DNA from: CBDHCC01 sp965219235
GTDB lineage: Bacteria > Pseudomonadota > Alphaproteobacteria > Sphingomonadales > Sphingomonadaceae
DNA length: 64,000 bases
Direction of reading: 5' to 3'
Assembly: GCA_965219235.1 (NCBI GenBank)
Contig: OZ244721.1
Location: forward strand, 372,001 to 436,000
Shown here: piece by piece, positions 1 to 7,604 of the stretch
Position numbering within the stretch: the stretch's first letter is position 1
Layout of the letters: each line of letters begins with the position of its first letter
Translations under genes and position numbers: made by a program
The notes under the pieces: generated by a model
The model's input: only the letters and a program-made list of their open reading frames with translations
Told to the model about the DNA's origin: nothing
Databases searched by the model: none

Positions 1-20
1 ACGTCTAAGCCGTTGCGTGC

Positions 21-41
21 GCACCCGCTTTCGGCGGGTGC
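21..41. terminator. stem-loop downstream of the AI-2E transporter gene
   Basis: An 8-bp perfect stem (GCACCCGC with GCGGGTGC) closes a 5-base loop, about 50 bases past the stop of the minus-strand transporter gene. A second weak dyad (TTAACC at 52-57 and GGTTAA at 79-84) lies between. There is no T-run, so the hairpin could end or stabilise the transcript but is not a classical intrinsic terminator. Confidence 0.35.
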
Positions 42-91
42 TCACCGTCCATTAACCTAATCGTATCTGAAGCGAAAAGGTTAACGGGGTC

Positions 92-1210
92 TTACCCCGC
101 CTCGCTGTCCCGTCCTGGGAGCGGTGGCGTACCGTCGGCTCGCGCGCGGGCGTCGGCGTGGCCGGGATCGCCGCGCCGGCCGGGCAGCACGTCCTCGCCG
201 ATCACCTCGCGCAGGTAGAGGCTGTTGATGAGGCTGTAGGCCGCCACCAGGATCGCGGCCGAGAAGAACAGGCCGAACACCCCGAACACCACCCCGATGG
301 CGATGATCGCGAACAGCGTCACGGCGGGCGGGATCGAGATCACCCGTTGCTGGATGTAGGGCGTGATGAACGGCGTCTGGATCGCGCGCACCAGCGCGTA
401 GACCGCGAGCGCGCCGACGAAGGCATCGGTGCTCTCCGTCGCCGCCAGCCCGAGCGCCGGCAGCATCGCCGCCACCGGGCCGACATAGGGGATGAACTCC
501 GAGATGCCGGCGAGCAGGCCGAGCGCGGCCGGGGAGGGCACGCCCACCGCCCACAGGCCGAGGCCGGTCAACGTGCCGATCGCGATCATGGCGATCAGCT
601 GCGTCTTCAGCCACAGGCGCAGCGTGACGCTCAGGTCGTCGAAGGCGTCGGCGACCGCAGGCCGCTTGTCGTGCGGGATCAGGAGCAGGAGGCCGCGCCG
701 GTAGAGCGTGGGATCGAGCGCGAAGAAGACCGAGCCGACGAGCACCAGGAGGAAGTTGAGCGTGAGCGTGACCGCGCCCTCCGCCAGCGACCCCAGGTCC
801 TGCGCCACCCGGCTGCCCCGGTAGGCGTCGCGCAGCGCGTTGGCGACCGTGTCGCCGACCGGGCTCACCCTGAGGCGCGCCTCGCCGTCCGCCACCAGCT
901 GCGGCAGCGCGCGGATCAGCTCCGAGATCTGGGACGAGAACTGCACGCCGAACAGCCAGACGAGGAAACCCACCGCCGCCAGCACGGTCGCGATCGCGAT
1001 CCCCAGGGCGGCGCGGGCGGGCACCCCCAGCCGGCGCACCAGCTGGTCGTCGATCGTGCGGATCACGACCGCGCCCAGCACCGAGCCGAAGGCCAGGATC
1101 AGGAGGTCGGTCGTCTTGTAAAGGACCACCAGCAGCCCGGCCACGGCGGCCAGCATGAACAGCCGCCGGACGAAGCGCGCGTCCCGTTCGTCCGGGGCGA
1201 GGCGCTTCAC
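92..1210 (-). CDS. AI-2E family transporter (PerM/YdiK-like membrane protein)
   Basis: This is a 372-residue inner-membrane protein. After a short basic N-terminus it shows hydrophobic segments around residues 15-50 and 60-80, a soluble amphipathic middle, and a hydrophobic C-terminal half containing the family-like stretch SEFIPYVGPVAAMLP. The AI-2E/PerM family includes autoinducer exporters and Na+/H+ antiporter-like proteins, so the substrate cannot be assigned. I chose the GTG start at 1210 because it overlaps the stop of the upstream LysR gene by GTGA; a much longer reading frame continues upstream but only as a shadow of that gene. The pair is therefore probably cotranscribed and translationally coupled. 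Confidence 0.85.
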   Translation of the reverse strand: MKRLAPDERDARFVRRLFMLAAVAGLLVVLYKTTDLLILAFGSVLGAVVIRTIDDQLVRRLGVPARAALGIAIATVLAAVGFLVWLFGVQFSSQISELIRALPQLVADGEARLRVSPVGDTVANALRDAYRGSRVAQDLGSLAEGAVTLTLNFLLVLVGSVFFALDPTLYRRGLLLLIPHDKRPAVADAFDDLSVTLRLWLKTQLIAMIAIGTLTGLGLWAVGVPSPAALGLLAGISEFIPYVGPVAAMLPALGLAATESTDAFVGALAVYALVRAIQTPFITPYIQQRVISIPPAVTLFAIIAIGVVFGVFGLFFSAAILVAAYSLINSLYLREVIGEDVLPGRRGDPGHADARARADGTPPLPGRDSEAG

Positions 1211-2130
1211 GCGCCCTCGCCGCCCAGATGCTCCCGCCGGCGCAGCCGCTCGGCGGCGAAGCGGAGGAAGGCGTCGACGCGCGCCGGTCGGAACGCGCCG
1301 GGCGGGGTCACCAGGTGGAGCGCCAACGGCGGCACGGGCCAGTCGGGCAGCACTTGCACCAGCCGTCCCCTCCTCACATCGTCGCCCACGATGAACCCCG
1401 GCAGTTGCGCGATGCCGCCGCCGGCGCGCAGCAGCGGCAGCATGGCGTCGCCGTTGTCCACCCACAGCGGCCCGTCGGGACGGATCGCGATCGGCCCGTC
1501 GCGCCCGGCGAACCGCCAGGGATCGGGCGCGCCACCGGCGGTGTAGAGCAGGCAGCGGTGGTTGCCTAGCTCCGCCGGCGCGCCGGGCCGGCCGTGGTCG
1601 TGGAGGTAGCGCGGCGCGGCGACCGTCAGCAGCGGCACCGCGCACAGCCGCCGGGCGCGCAGCGTGCTGTCGGGCAGCGCGCCGATGCGGAAGGCGACGT
1701 CGAACCCTTCCGCCACCAGGTCCACCCGCGCGTCGGACAGCGCCAGCTCGATCCGCGTGCCGGGCCGCTCCGCCAGCCAGTCGGCCACCACCGGGGCCAC
1801 GTGGCGCAGGCCGAAAGAGGTGGGGGCGGTGACGCGGATCGGCCCGGCGAGCGCGGCGGCGGAGTCCTGCGCCGCCTCCTCCGCCGCGCGCGCCTCGCCC
1901 AGGATGCGCCGCGCCCGGTCGGCTAGCGCCGCGCCGCTGGGCGTCAGCGTCAGCCGGCGCGAGGTGCGGTGGAACAGCGGCGTCGCCAGCCGCGCCTCCA
2001 GCCGGGCGATGCCCTTCGACACCGTCGCCTTGCTGAGGCACAGCGCGTCGGCCGCGCCCGCGATCGAGCCGGCGTCCGTCACCGCGGCGAACAGCGCCCA
2101 GCCCTGCAGATCGGGAAGCGGAGCCGTCAT
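1207..2130 (-). CDS. LysR-family transcriptional regulator
   Basis: This 307-residue protein has the LysR N-terminal winged helix-turn-helix (roughly residues 4-62, with LSKATVSKGIARLEARL as recognition helix and LFHRTSRRLTLTPSG as wing). A periplasmic-binding-like effector domain follows from about residue 90. The ATG at 2130 is preceded by GAGG at good spacing; a TTG four codons upstream (2142) is the alternative. It diverges from pirin and wrbA across a 98-base gap that holds a perfect palindrome, so it probably controls that pair and itself. Proximity and that operator suggest an oxidant or quinone stress signal, but the effector is unknown. Confidence 0.9.
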   Translation of the reverse strand: MTAPLPDLQGWALFAAVTDAGSIAGAADALCLSKATVSKGIARLEARLATPLFHRTSRRLTLTPSGAALADRARRILGEARAAEEAAQDSAAALAGPIRVTAPTSFGLRHVAPVVADWLAERPGTRIELALSDARVDLVAEGFDVAFRIGALPDSTLRARRLCAVPLLTVAAPRYLHDHGRPGAPAELGNHRCLLYTAGGAPDPWRFAGRDGPIAIRPDGPLWVDNGDAMLPLLRAGGGIAQLPGFIVGDDVRRGRLVQVLPDWPVPPLALHLVTPPGAFRPARVDAFLRFAAERLRRREHLGGEGA

Positions 2131-2146
2131 CGACCACCTCAATCCA

Positions 2147-2172
2147 TGAAACGATACGTTTCGATCGTTTCA
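2147..2172. promoter_or_regulatory. palindromic operator between LysR gene and pirin
   Basis: Nine-base arms TGAAACGAT and ATCGTTTCA flank an 8-base centre, and an overlapping smaller dyad (GAAAC, 5 bases, GTTTC) lies inside. It sits 17 bases before the LysR start and about 57 bases before pirin. A LysR-family activator would be expected to bind here; this is inference from position and symmetry. Confidence 0.6.
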
Positions 2173-2228
2173 CTTTTGCACCTCTTCCCTGCCGCCTATC
2201 TCCGGATGGCACAAGAGGAGTTGCCGCC

Positions 2229-2921
2229 ATGGACATCCGCCGCTTCGACACTCTGGGCCACGCCGACCACGGCTGGTTGGACGCGCGCCACCATTTCTCC
2301 TTCGCCGGCTATCGCGATCCCGACCGCATGGGCTGGGGCGCGATCCGGGTCTGGAACGACGACCGCATCGCGCCGGGCACCGGCTTTCCGCCGCATGGGC
2401 ACCGGGACATGGAGATCGTCACCTACGTCCGCTCGGGCGCGATCACGCACGAGGATTCGCTTGGCAACAGCGGGCGCACGGCGGCGGGCGACGTGCAGGT
2501 GATGAGCGCGGGGTCTGGCGTCACCCACTCGGAATGGAACCGCGAGGACGGGGACACGACGCTCTTCCAGATCTGGATCGAGCCGACCACGATTGGCGGC
2601 GAGCCGATGTGGGGCGCCAGGCCCTTTCCGAAGGCGGAGCGCGAGGGGGCGTTGCGGGTGCTCGCCAGCGGCCACGACGATCAAGGGGCGCTGCCGATCC
2701 GCGCCGACGCGCGCGTGCTGGGCGCGCGGCTGTCGGCGGGTCAGGGGGTGGACTACGCCCTCGCCCCCGGTCGCCACGCCTATCTGGTGCCCGCCACCGG
2801 GCGGATACTCCTGGACGGTCGGACCGTTCAGGCCCGGGACGGGGTCGCGCTGACCGGCGGCCGCACCATCGCGATCCGCGCCGAGGACGAGGCCGAACTG
2901 GTCCTCGTCGACGCGCTCTGA
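2229..2921 (+). CDS. pirin family protein (bicupin, quercetinase-like)
   Basis: The 230-residue protein matches the short pirin/YhhW type. The N-terminal cupin carries the metal-site motif PPHGHRDMEIVTYVRSG followed by THEDSLGN, which supplies the usual two His, one further His and one Glu ligands. The second cupin is degenerate, as is normal in the family. Bacterial pirins include quercetin 2,3-dioxygenases and redox-responsive regulators; the substrate cannot be read from sequence. A strong ribosome site (aagaggag) sits 8 bases before the ATG. It is followed after 14 bases by wrbA and is divergent from a LysR gene, a common quinone/oxidative-stress arrangement. Confidence 0.93.
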   Translation: MDIRRFDTLGHADHGWLDARHHFSFAGYRDPDRMGWGAIRVWNDDRIAPGTGFPPHGHRDMEIVTYVRSGAITHEDSLGNSGRTAAGDVQVMSAGSGVTHSEWNREDGDTTLFQIWIEPTTIGGEPMWGARPFPKAEREGALRVLASGHDDQGALPIRADARVLGARLSAGQGVDYALAPGRHAYLVPATGRILLDGRTVQARDGVALTGGRTIAIRAEDEAELVLVDAL

Positions 2922-2935
2922 AGGAGGAGGTGATC

Positions 2936-3535
2936 ATGACCACGATGCTGGTGCTGTATTATTCGAGCTACGGCCACACCGCGACGATGGCCGAGGCGGT
3001 GGCCGAGGGCGCGCGCGGCGAGGGCGCGACCGTGACGGTCAAGCGGGTGCCGGAGACCGCGCCCAAGGAGGTGGTCGAGGCCGCCCACTTCCAGGCCGAC
3101 GGGAGCCATGCCGTCGCCTCCGTCGAGGAATTGGCGGACTACGACGCCATCGTGGTCGGGACGCCGACGCGCTACGGCCGCATGTCGAGCCAGATGGCGT
3201 CCTTCTGGGATCGGACCGGCGCGCTGTGGATGTCGGGCGCGCTGGTCGGCAAGGTCGGGGCGGCCTTCACCTCGACCGCGAGCCAGCATGGCGGGCAGGA
3301 GACGACGCTGTTCTCCATCATCACCAACCTGATGCACATGGGGCTCACGATCGTCAGCCTCGACTATGGTTATGATGGCCTGACCAAGCTCGACGAGGTC
3401 CATGGCGGTGCGCCCTATGGCGCCAGCACGATCGCGGGCGGCGACGGCAGTCGCCAGCCCTCCGAGGTCGATCTGGGCGGCGCGCGCTATCTGGGCGCGA
3501 AGGCGGCGCGCACCGCGGCGAAGCTGGCGGCGTGA
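2936..3535 (+). CDS. wrbA: NAD(P)H:quinone oxidoreductase WrbA
   Basis: The 199-residue flavodoxin-like protein begins with the FMN phosphate loop LYYSSYGHTATMA. It also carries the typical WrbA segments GTPTRYGRMSSQMASFWD, SQHGGQETTL and the late HGGAPYGAST. The family forms FMN-binding tetramers that reduce quinones by two electrons, avoiding semiquinone radicals. The start is set by a very strong AGGAGG site 6-10 bases upstream. It forms a probable operon with pirin, both likely controlled by the divergent LysR regulator. The stop overlaps the GTG of the next gene by four bases. Confidence 0.95.
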   Translation: MTTMLVLYYSSYGHTATMAEAVAEGARGEGATVTVKRVPETAPKEVVEAAHFQADGSHAVASVEELADYDAIVVGTPTRYGRMSSQMASFWDRTGALWMSGALVGKVGAAFTSTASQHGGQETTLFSIITNLMHMGLTIVSLDYGYDGLTKLDEVHGGAPYGASTIAGGDGSRQPSEVDLGGARYLGAKAARTAAKLAA

Positions 3536-4044
3536 CCCCCTTCGACGGCGCCGCCGCCAACGCCGCCGCGCAGGGCGCGGTGTGGGTGGTGGCGGCGCTG
3601 GCCTGGGTGGTGGTGCTCGCCCGCATCGTCGGCCTGCGGTCCTTCGCGAAGATGAGCGCCTTCGACTTCGTCGCCACGGTCGCCACCGGATCGCTCCTGG
3701 CGAGCGCCGCGACGTCGAGCGACCCGGCGGGCTTCGTGCGCGCGATCGCCGCCATGACGGCGCTGTTCGCCGCTCAGTGGGCGATCGCCTGGGCGCGGCA
3801 GCGCTGGGGGTGGGTCCGGCACCTGGTCGACAACCGCCCCCGCATCCTGATGCGCGACGGCGAGTTCGACGAGGCGGCGCTGCGCGAGGAGCGGGTCGCG
3901 CGCGCCGACGTCATCGCCAAGCTGCGCGCCGCCGATGTCGATCGGCGCGAGGAGGCGGACGCGGTGGTGCTGGAGGCGACGGGCGACTTCTCGGTGCTGA
4001 GCGGCGACGACGTGTCCGACGCGATGCTGGACGACGTGCGCTAG
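3532..4044 (+). CDS. DUF421 family membrane protein (YetF-like)
   Basis: The 170-residue protein has two or three N-terminal membrane helices (about residues 12-35, 43-60 and 65-85), then a soluble C-terminal domain with the DUF421 hallmark stretch NRPRILMRDGEF and a helical RADVIAKLRAADV segment. DUF421/YetF proteins are membrane-anchored proteins of unknown function, some linked to spore or stress phenotypes. It starts at a GTG overlapping the wrbA stop (GTGA), so it is coupled to the pirin-wrbA transcript. The first predicted helix begins immediately, and no separate ribosome site is evident. Confidence 0.8.
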   Translation: MTPFDGAAANAAAQGAVWVVAALAWVVVLARIVGLRSFAKMSAFDFVATVATGSLLASAATSSDPAGFVRAIAAMTALFAAQWAIAWARQRWGWVRHLVDNRPRILMRDGEFDEAALREERVARADVIAKLRAADVDRREEADAVVLEATGDFSVLSGDDVSDAMLDDVR

Positions 4045-4059
4045 GGTGACTGGGTCATC

Positions 4060-4119
4060 CGCTCAGCCTGAGCTTGTCGAAGGGTCTGTGTGCGGTGAAG
4101 ACAGGCTCAGCCTGAGCGG
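4060..4119. repeat. dispersed inverted-repeat pair, family A (GCTCAGCCTGAGC type)
   Basis: Two copies of the unit containing GCTCAGCCTGAGC occur in opposite senses: one followed by TTGTCGAAGGG (4060-4084) and one preceded by GACAG (about 4100-4119). Related pairs occur at 15173-15266 and 63702-63803. The pair lies between convergent genes, as REP-type elements often do, and could form a long hairpin at both transcript ends. Confidence 0.85.
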
Positions 4120-4133
4120 GAGGCCAGGTCTTG

Positions 4134-5399
4134 CTACAGCGCGGGCGCCACCGTTCGCCGCTGGAACAGGCGACCGCGCTCGGCGAGCGTCACCAGGGTC
4201 AGGCAGGCGCAACCCGCCAGGAAGAAGCTGACCGCCAGCGGCAGCGCCGACCCGTCGAACCGCTGGCCCACCAGCGCGCCCAGCCCGGCCGCCAGCACCG
4301 TGCGCACGAAGGTCTGGAAGGACGACGCCGCGCCCGCCCCGCGCGCAAAGGGCTGCATGGCGATCGAGCCGAAGTTCGAGCCGATGAAGGCCACCATGCT
4401 CATGTTGACCGCGATCAGCGCCACGAACAGCGGCAGCGAGCGCGGGAACCACAGGTCGGCCGCGATCTGCCCCAGCGACAGGACGATGAAGGCGAACACC
4501 GCGGTGTGGCTCACCCGGCGCGCGCCGAAGCGCTCGACGATGCGCGAGTTGGTGAAGTTGGCCACCGCCATCGACCCCGCCACCACGGCGAAGGCGTAGG
4601 GGAAGATGTCCGCGCGTCCGAACACGTCGGCGAAGATCTGCTGGGCGGAGTTGATGAAGCCGAACAGCGCGCCCATGATCGTGCCAGCGCCCAGGATGTA
4701 GAGCAGGCCGACGCGGTTGGTCACCACCGCGCGCCACACGATCGCGATGTCGCGCCTGTCGATCGGGATCGTGTTCTCGGGTGTCAGCGTCTCGGGCAGC
4801 CGGGTCGACACCCACACCCCCACGCCCAGCGCGACCGCCGCCAGCCCGAAGAAGATCGCGCGCCAGCCGAGCGCGTCGGCGACCACCTGCCCGATCAGCG
4901 GCGCGATCGCGGGCACCGCCATGAAGATGATGAAGATCAGGCTCAACAGGCTCGCCATCTGGTCGCCGGAGAAGCGGTCGCGGATGATCGAGACGACCAC
5001 CACCGCCAGCGCGGCCGCCGCCAGCCCCTGCAACAGCCGACCGGCGAGCAGCAGCGGGAAGCTTCCGGCGAAGGCGCACATCAGCGCGAACGCGGCATAG
5101 GCGGCGAGCGCGCCCAGCACGATCGGCTTGCGCCCGTAGCGGTCCGCCAGCGGCCCGTAGGCGAGCGCCCCCAGGCCCGAGCCGAACAGATAGACCGAGA
5201 TCACGAACTGCACCGCGTTGGCGTCGGCGATGCCGAGCGACGCGCGGATCGCCGGGAAGGCGGGCAGCATGGTGTCGATGGCGAGCGCGTTCAGCGCCAT
5301 CAGGCTGGCCATCATGGCGACGAACTGGCGCTTGCCGAGCCGGAAGGCCGCGGGCGCGGGCGCCTCGTGCTGGGCGGCGGGGCTGGCGGCGGGCGGCAT
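4134..5399 (-). CDS. MFS multidrug exporter, Bcr/CflA type
   Basis: The 421-residue protein has twelve predicted membrane helices and the MFS loop 2-3 motif as GPLADRYGRKPIVLGAL. Its early segment ALAIDTMLPAFPAI, with Asp in the first helix, is typical of the Bcr/CflA drug-export subfamily (proton antiport of bicyclomycin, chloramphenicol or similar compounds). Substrate specificity is not predictable. The frame continues upstream past the divergent gene, but I set the start at the ATG of MPPAASPAAQ (5399), which leaves a short cytoplasmic N-terminus before helix 1. Only 23 bases separate it from the divergent pseudouridine synthase start, so the promoters must overlap coding sequence. Confidence 0.88.
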   Translation of the reverse strand: MPPAASPAAQHEAPAPAAFRLGKRQFVAMMASLMALNALAIDTMLPAFPAIRASLGIADANAVQFVISVYLFGSGLGALAYGPLADRYGRKPIVLGALAAYAAFALMCAFAGSFPLLLAGRLLQGLAAAALAVVVVSIIRDRFSGDQMASLLSLIFIIFMAVPAIAPLIGQVVADALGWRAIFFGLAAVALGVGVWVSTRLPETLTPENTIPIDRRDIAIVWRAVVTNRVGLLYILGAGTIMGALFGFINSAQQIFADVFGRADIFPYAFAVVAGSMAVANFTNSRIVERFGARRVSHTAVFAFIVLSLGQIAADLWFPRSLPLFVALIAVNMSMVAFIGSNFGSIAMQPFARGAGAASSFQTFVRTVLAAGLGALVGQRFDGSALPLAVSFFLAGCACLTLVTLAERGRLFQRRTVAPAL

Positions 5400-5422
5400 G
5401 GGCGCGCATATGCCGCCCCGCC

Positions 5423-6325
5423 ATGGTCGCCGCCACCCCCTTTTCCGCTGCACCGCACAAAAAGCCGGATGATCGGCGACGGATTTCGGATCCGGAGCGC
5501 GCGGCCGGGTTGGCGCTGCTGTGGGTCGACGGCGAGGCGGTGGTGGTGGACAAGCCCGCCGGCCTGCCGGTCGACCCGCCACGCGATGGATCGCTGTCCA
5601 TGCACAACCGGCTGCGCGCGCTGCGGCTGGGCTTTCACCGCCCGCCGTCGATCCTCCACCGGCTCGACCGCGACACGTCGGGCTGCCTGCTGCTCGCCCG
5701 CCATGCCGGCGCGGCCCGGCGCTTCGCCGCGACGTGGGAGGCGGGGCTGGTGGCCAAGCGCTATCTGGCCGTGCTGGAGGGGGTGCCGGTGGAGGCGGGC
5801 GGGACGGTCGAGCTGGCGCTGACCAAGACGAGCAGCCGGGAGCGCGGCTGGCGCATGGTGCCCGATCCGGGCGGCAAGCGCGCCGTGTCGCACTGGCGAT
5901 TGCTGGCCGCGCGCGACGGCCGCGCGCTCGTCGAGTTCCGGCCGGAGACGGGCCGCACCCACCAGCTGCGCGTCCACGCGGCCGATGCGCTCGGCTGTCC
6001 CATCGTCGGCGATCCCGTGTACGGGACGGGGCGCGCGGGCGATCCGCCGCTGCTGCTCCACGCCGCCGCCATCACCCTGCCGCGCGAGGGCAAGCCGCCC
6101 GTGATGGCGGTGGCATCTTTGCCGGAGCGGTTCGTGGCGGCGGGCTGGAGCGACCCTGATGAGGATGCGGCCTCGCCCTCTCCACCGTCATCCCAGCGAA
6201 AGCGGGAATCCACGCACCGCTCGTCGGCCAGGAGCCTGGATCCCCGCTTTCGCGGGGATGACGCAGAAGGATGCGGAAATGTCCGGGAAAGCCGAGGGGA
6301 TGACGGGGCAGGGCGCGACGCGTGA
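5423..6325 (+). CDS. RluA-family RNA pseudouridine synthase
   Basis: The 300-residue enzyme lacks an S4 domain and resembles the small TruC/RluA group. The catalytic motif is HRLDRDTSGCLLLAR (catalytic Asp in RLDRDT), followed by the conserved K in VAKRYLAVLEG and the RTHQLRVH motif. It would isomerise uridine in 23S rRNA or tRNA; the target is not predictable. About the last 45 residues (from roughly residue 255) are not family sequence: they are translated from a dispersed repeat (6185-6262) and its flank. The stop overlaps the arfB GTG start by GTGA. Confidence 0.9.
   Translation: MVAATPFSAAPHKKPDDRRRISDPERAAGLALLWVDGEAVVVDKPAGLPVDPPRDGSLSMHNRLRALRLGFHRPPSILHRLDRDTSGCLLLARHAGAARRFAATWEAGLVAKRYLAVLEGVPVEAGGTVELALTKTSSRERGWRMVPDPGGKRAVSHWRLLAARDGRALVEFRPETGRTHQLRVHAADALGCPIVGDPVYGTGRAGDPPLLLHAAAITLPREGKPPVMAVASLPERFVAAGWSDPDEDAASPSPPSSQRKRESTHRSSARSLDPRFRGDDAEGCGNVRESRGDDGAGRDA
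6185..6262. repeat. dispersed inverted repeat, family B (AGCGAAAGCGGGAATCC type)
   Basis: The left half reads GTCATCCCAGCGAAAGCGGG and the right half CCCCGCTTTCGCGGGGATGAC, so the two ends are near-perfect reverse complements separated by about 40 bases. This is a widespread proteobacterial REP-like type. Unusually, it lies inside the 3' coding end of the pseudouridine synthase gene. Confidence 0.85.
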
Positions 6326-6726
6326 GCGGACCGTCCATTCCCGAACACCTGCTGACCGAACGCTTCCTGGCGGGCAGCGGTCCGGGCGGACAGAACGCCA
6401 ACAAGGTGGCGACCGCCTGCCAGCTGCGTCTCGACGTCTGGGCGCTGCGCCTGCCACCCGCCGTCCATCGCCGGCTGAAGCGGCTGGCGGGCGCGCGGCT
6501 GACGGCCGGTGGCGAACTCGTCGTGCTTGCGCGCTCGCGCCGCACGCGGGAGGCGAACCGGGCCGAGGCGCGAGAGCGGCTGGAGGCGCTGCTCGCCGAG
6601 GCGCGCGACCTGCCCGCCCGCCGCCGCGCGACCCGCCCGCCCAAGGGAGCCAAGGCGCGCCGCGCCGATGCGAAGGTCGCGCGCGGCCGGATCAAGGCCG
6701 CGCGGGGGAAGGTGAGGGTGGAGTAG
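6322..6726 (+). CDS. arfB: ArfB-type peptidyl-tRNA hydrolase (ribosome rescue)
   Basis: The 134-residue protein is the right size for ArfB/YaeJ. It has the release-factor GGQ loop as AGSGPGGQNANKVAT (about residues 17-31), a small alpha/beta domain, and a highly basic C-terminal tail rich in Arg, Lys and Ala. In the family this tail enters the mRNA channel of stalled ribosomes while GGQ hydrolyses peptidyl-tRNA. The GTG start overlaps the upstream stop by four bases, so translation is probably coupled to the pseudouridine synthase. Confidence 0.93.
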   Translation: MSGPSIPEHLLTERFLAGSGPGGQNANKVATACQLRLDVWALRLPPAVHRRLKRLAGARLTAGGELVVLARSRRTREANRAEARERLEALLAEARDLPARRRATRPPKGAKARRADAKVARGRIKAARGKVRVE

Positions 6727-6823
6727 CCGCTCCACGCTCCGCCCGGGCGAAGGCCGGGACCGACCCGCCCCCCCCCCCGTCACCCCTCCCTCGTCACCCC
6801 GGCATTGGTCGATATGACGGGTC

Positions 6824-6852
6824 TTGCATTTTAGAACCAGACAGGCTATAAC
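6824..6852 (+). promoter_or_regulatory. sigma-70-like promoter upstream of the methionine sulfoxide reductase gene
   Basis: A -35 like TTGCAT and a -10 like TATAAC are spaced by 17 bases, in one of the few A/T-rich stretches of this region. A start near 6859 would leave a leader of about 130 bases before the GTG at 6989. The leader contains G/T-rich tracts and no obvious second gene. Promoters here are judged only by consensus. Confidence 0.5.
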
Positions 6853-6988
6853 ACATCATCGCTGACGCTAAAAAGGGTTTTGCGCCCAGAGTTCGTCGCG
6901 GTTTTTCCGCGCGTTCCTGGGGACCTTCAAGGGACTTTCGGTGGTTTTCCGTGGTTCGCCGATTCGCCCACCATCCGTTCGAGGCTCC

Positions 6989-7471
6989 GTGTTCGACTTC
7001 ACCTTCGACCCCGACCTGCCCGCCGCCCAGCTGTGGGACGAGCTGCGACTCGCGGCGCTCGGTCTGACGGAGGGGGAGGCCGATCGGATCGCCAACATGG
7101 CGAATGTCGCCGCGCTGCTGTTCTCCGCCGTGCCGGAGGTGAACTGGGTCGGGTGGTATCGGATGGAGGGCGGCGCGCTCGTGCTCGGGCCGTTCGGGGG
7201 TAGCCCGGCGTGCGTGCGGATCGCGCTCGGCGAGGGCGTGTGCGGCCGGGCGGCGGCGACCGGCGAGACCCAGCGCGTGGCCGACGTCCACGCGTTCCCC
7301 GGCCACATCGCCTGCGACCCCGCCAGCCGGTCGGAGCTGGTGGTGGCGGTCGCGCGCGACGGCGCGGTGGCGGCGGTGCTCGACCTCGACAGCCCGGTGC
7401 CCGACCGCTTCGGCGCGGCGGACCAGGCCGGCGCGGAGGCGCTGGTCCGCGCGCTCGCCGGTCGGGTGTGA
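6989..7471 (+). CDS. free methionine-(R)-sulfoxide reductase (GAF domain)
   Basis: The 160-residue protein is a single GAF domain of the YebR/fRMsr type. Diagnostic stretches are VNWVGWYRMEGG, LGPFGGSPACVRI, GEGVCGRAAATGETQ and VHAFPGHIACD, which place the three conserved cysteines of the reductase. It reduces free methionine-R-sulfoxide with thioredoxin as donor. The reading frame is open to 6941, but the GTG at 6989 gives the family's usual length and begins at the first conserved residues. A promoter-like element lies about 140 bases upstream. Confidence 0.92.
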   Translation: MFDFTFDPDLPAAQLWDELRLAALGLTEGEADRIANMANVAALLFSAVPEVNWVGWYRMEGGALVLGPFGGSPACVRIALGEGVCGRAAATGETQRVADVHAFPGHIACDPASRSELVVAVARDGAVAAVLDLDSPVPDRFGAADQAGAEALVRALAGRV

Positions 7472-7604
7472 GCGCGCGCGCCTGCCCCAGATTGGGACGT
7501 GGACGCCGGGCGCGGACTCGCCGCCGCGCGAATGGTTTAGGGTTCCTCCCACAACGAGGCTGACGGACCGTTCACCCTGTCCGCCGCACTGGGGAGTTCC
7601 GGGC

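Noticed and set aside
158..1546. 462-residue plus-strand open frame over the AI-2E transporter and LysR genes
   Set aside because: The translation is Arg/His/Gln-rich and non-globular, while the minus strand shows clear membrane and helix-turn-helix proteins.
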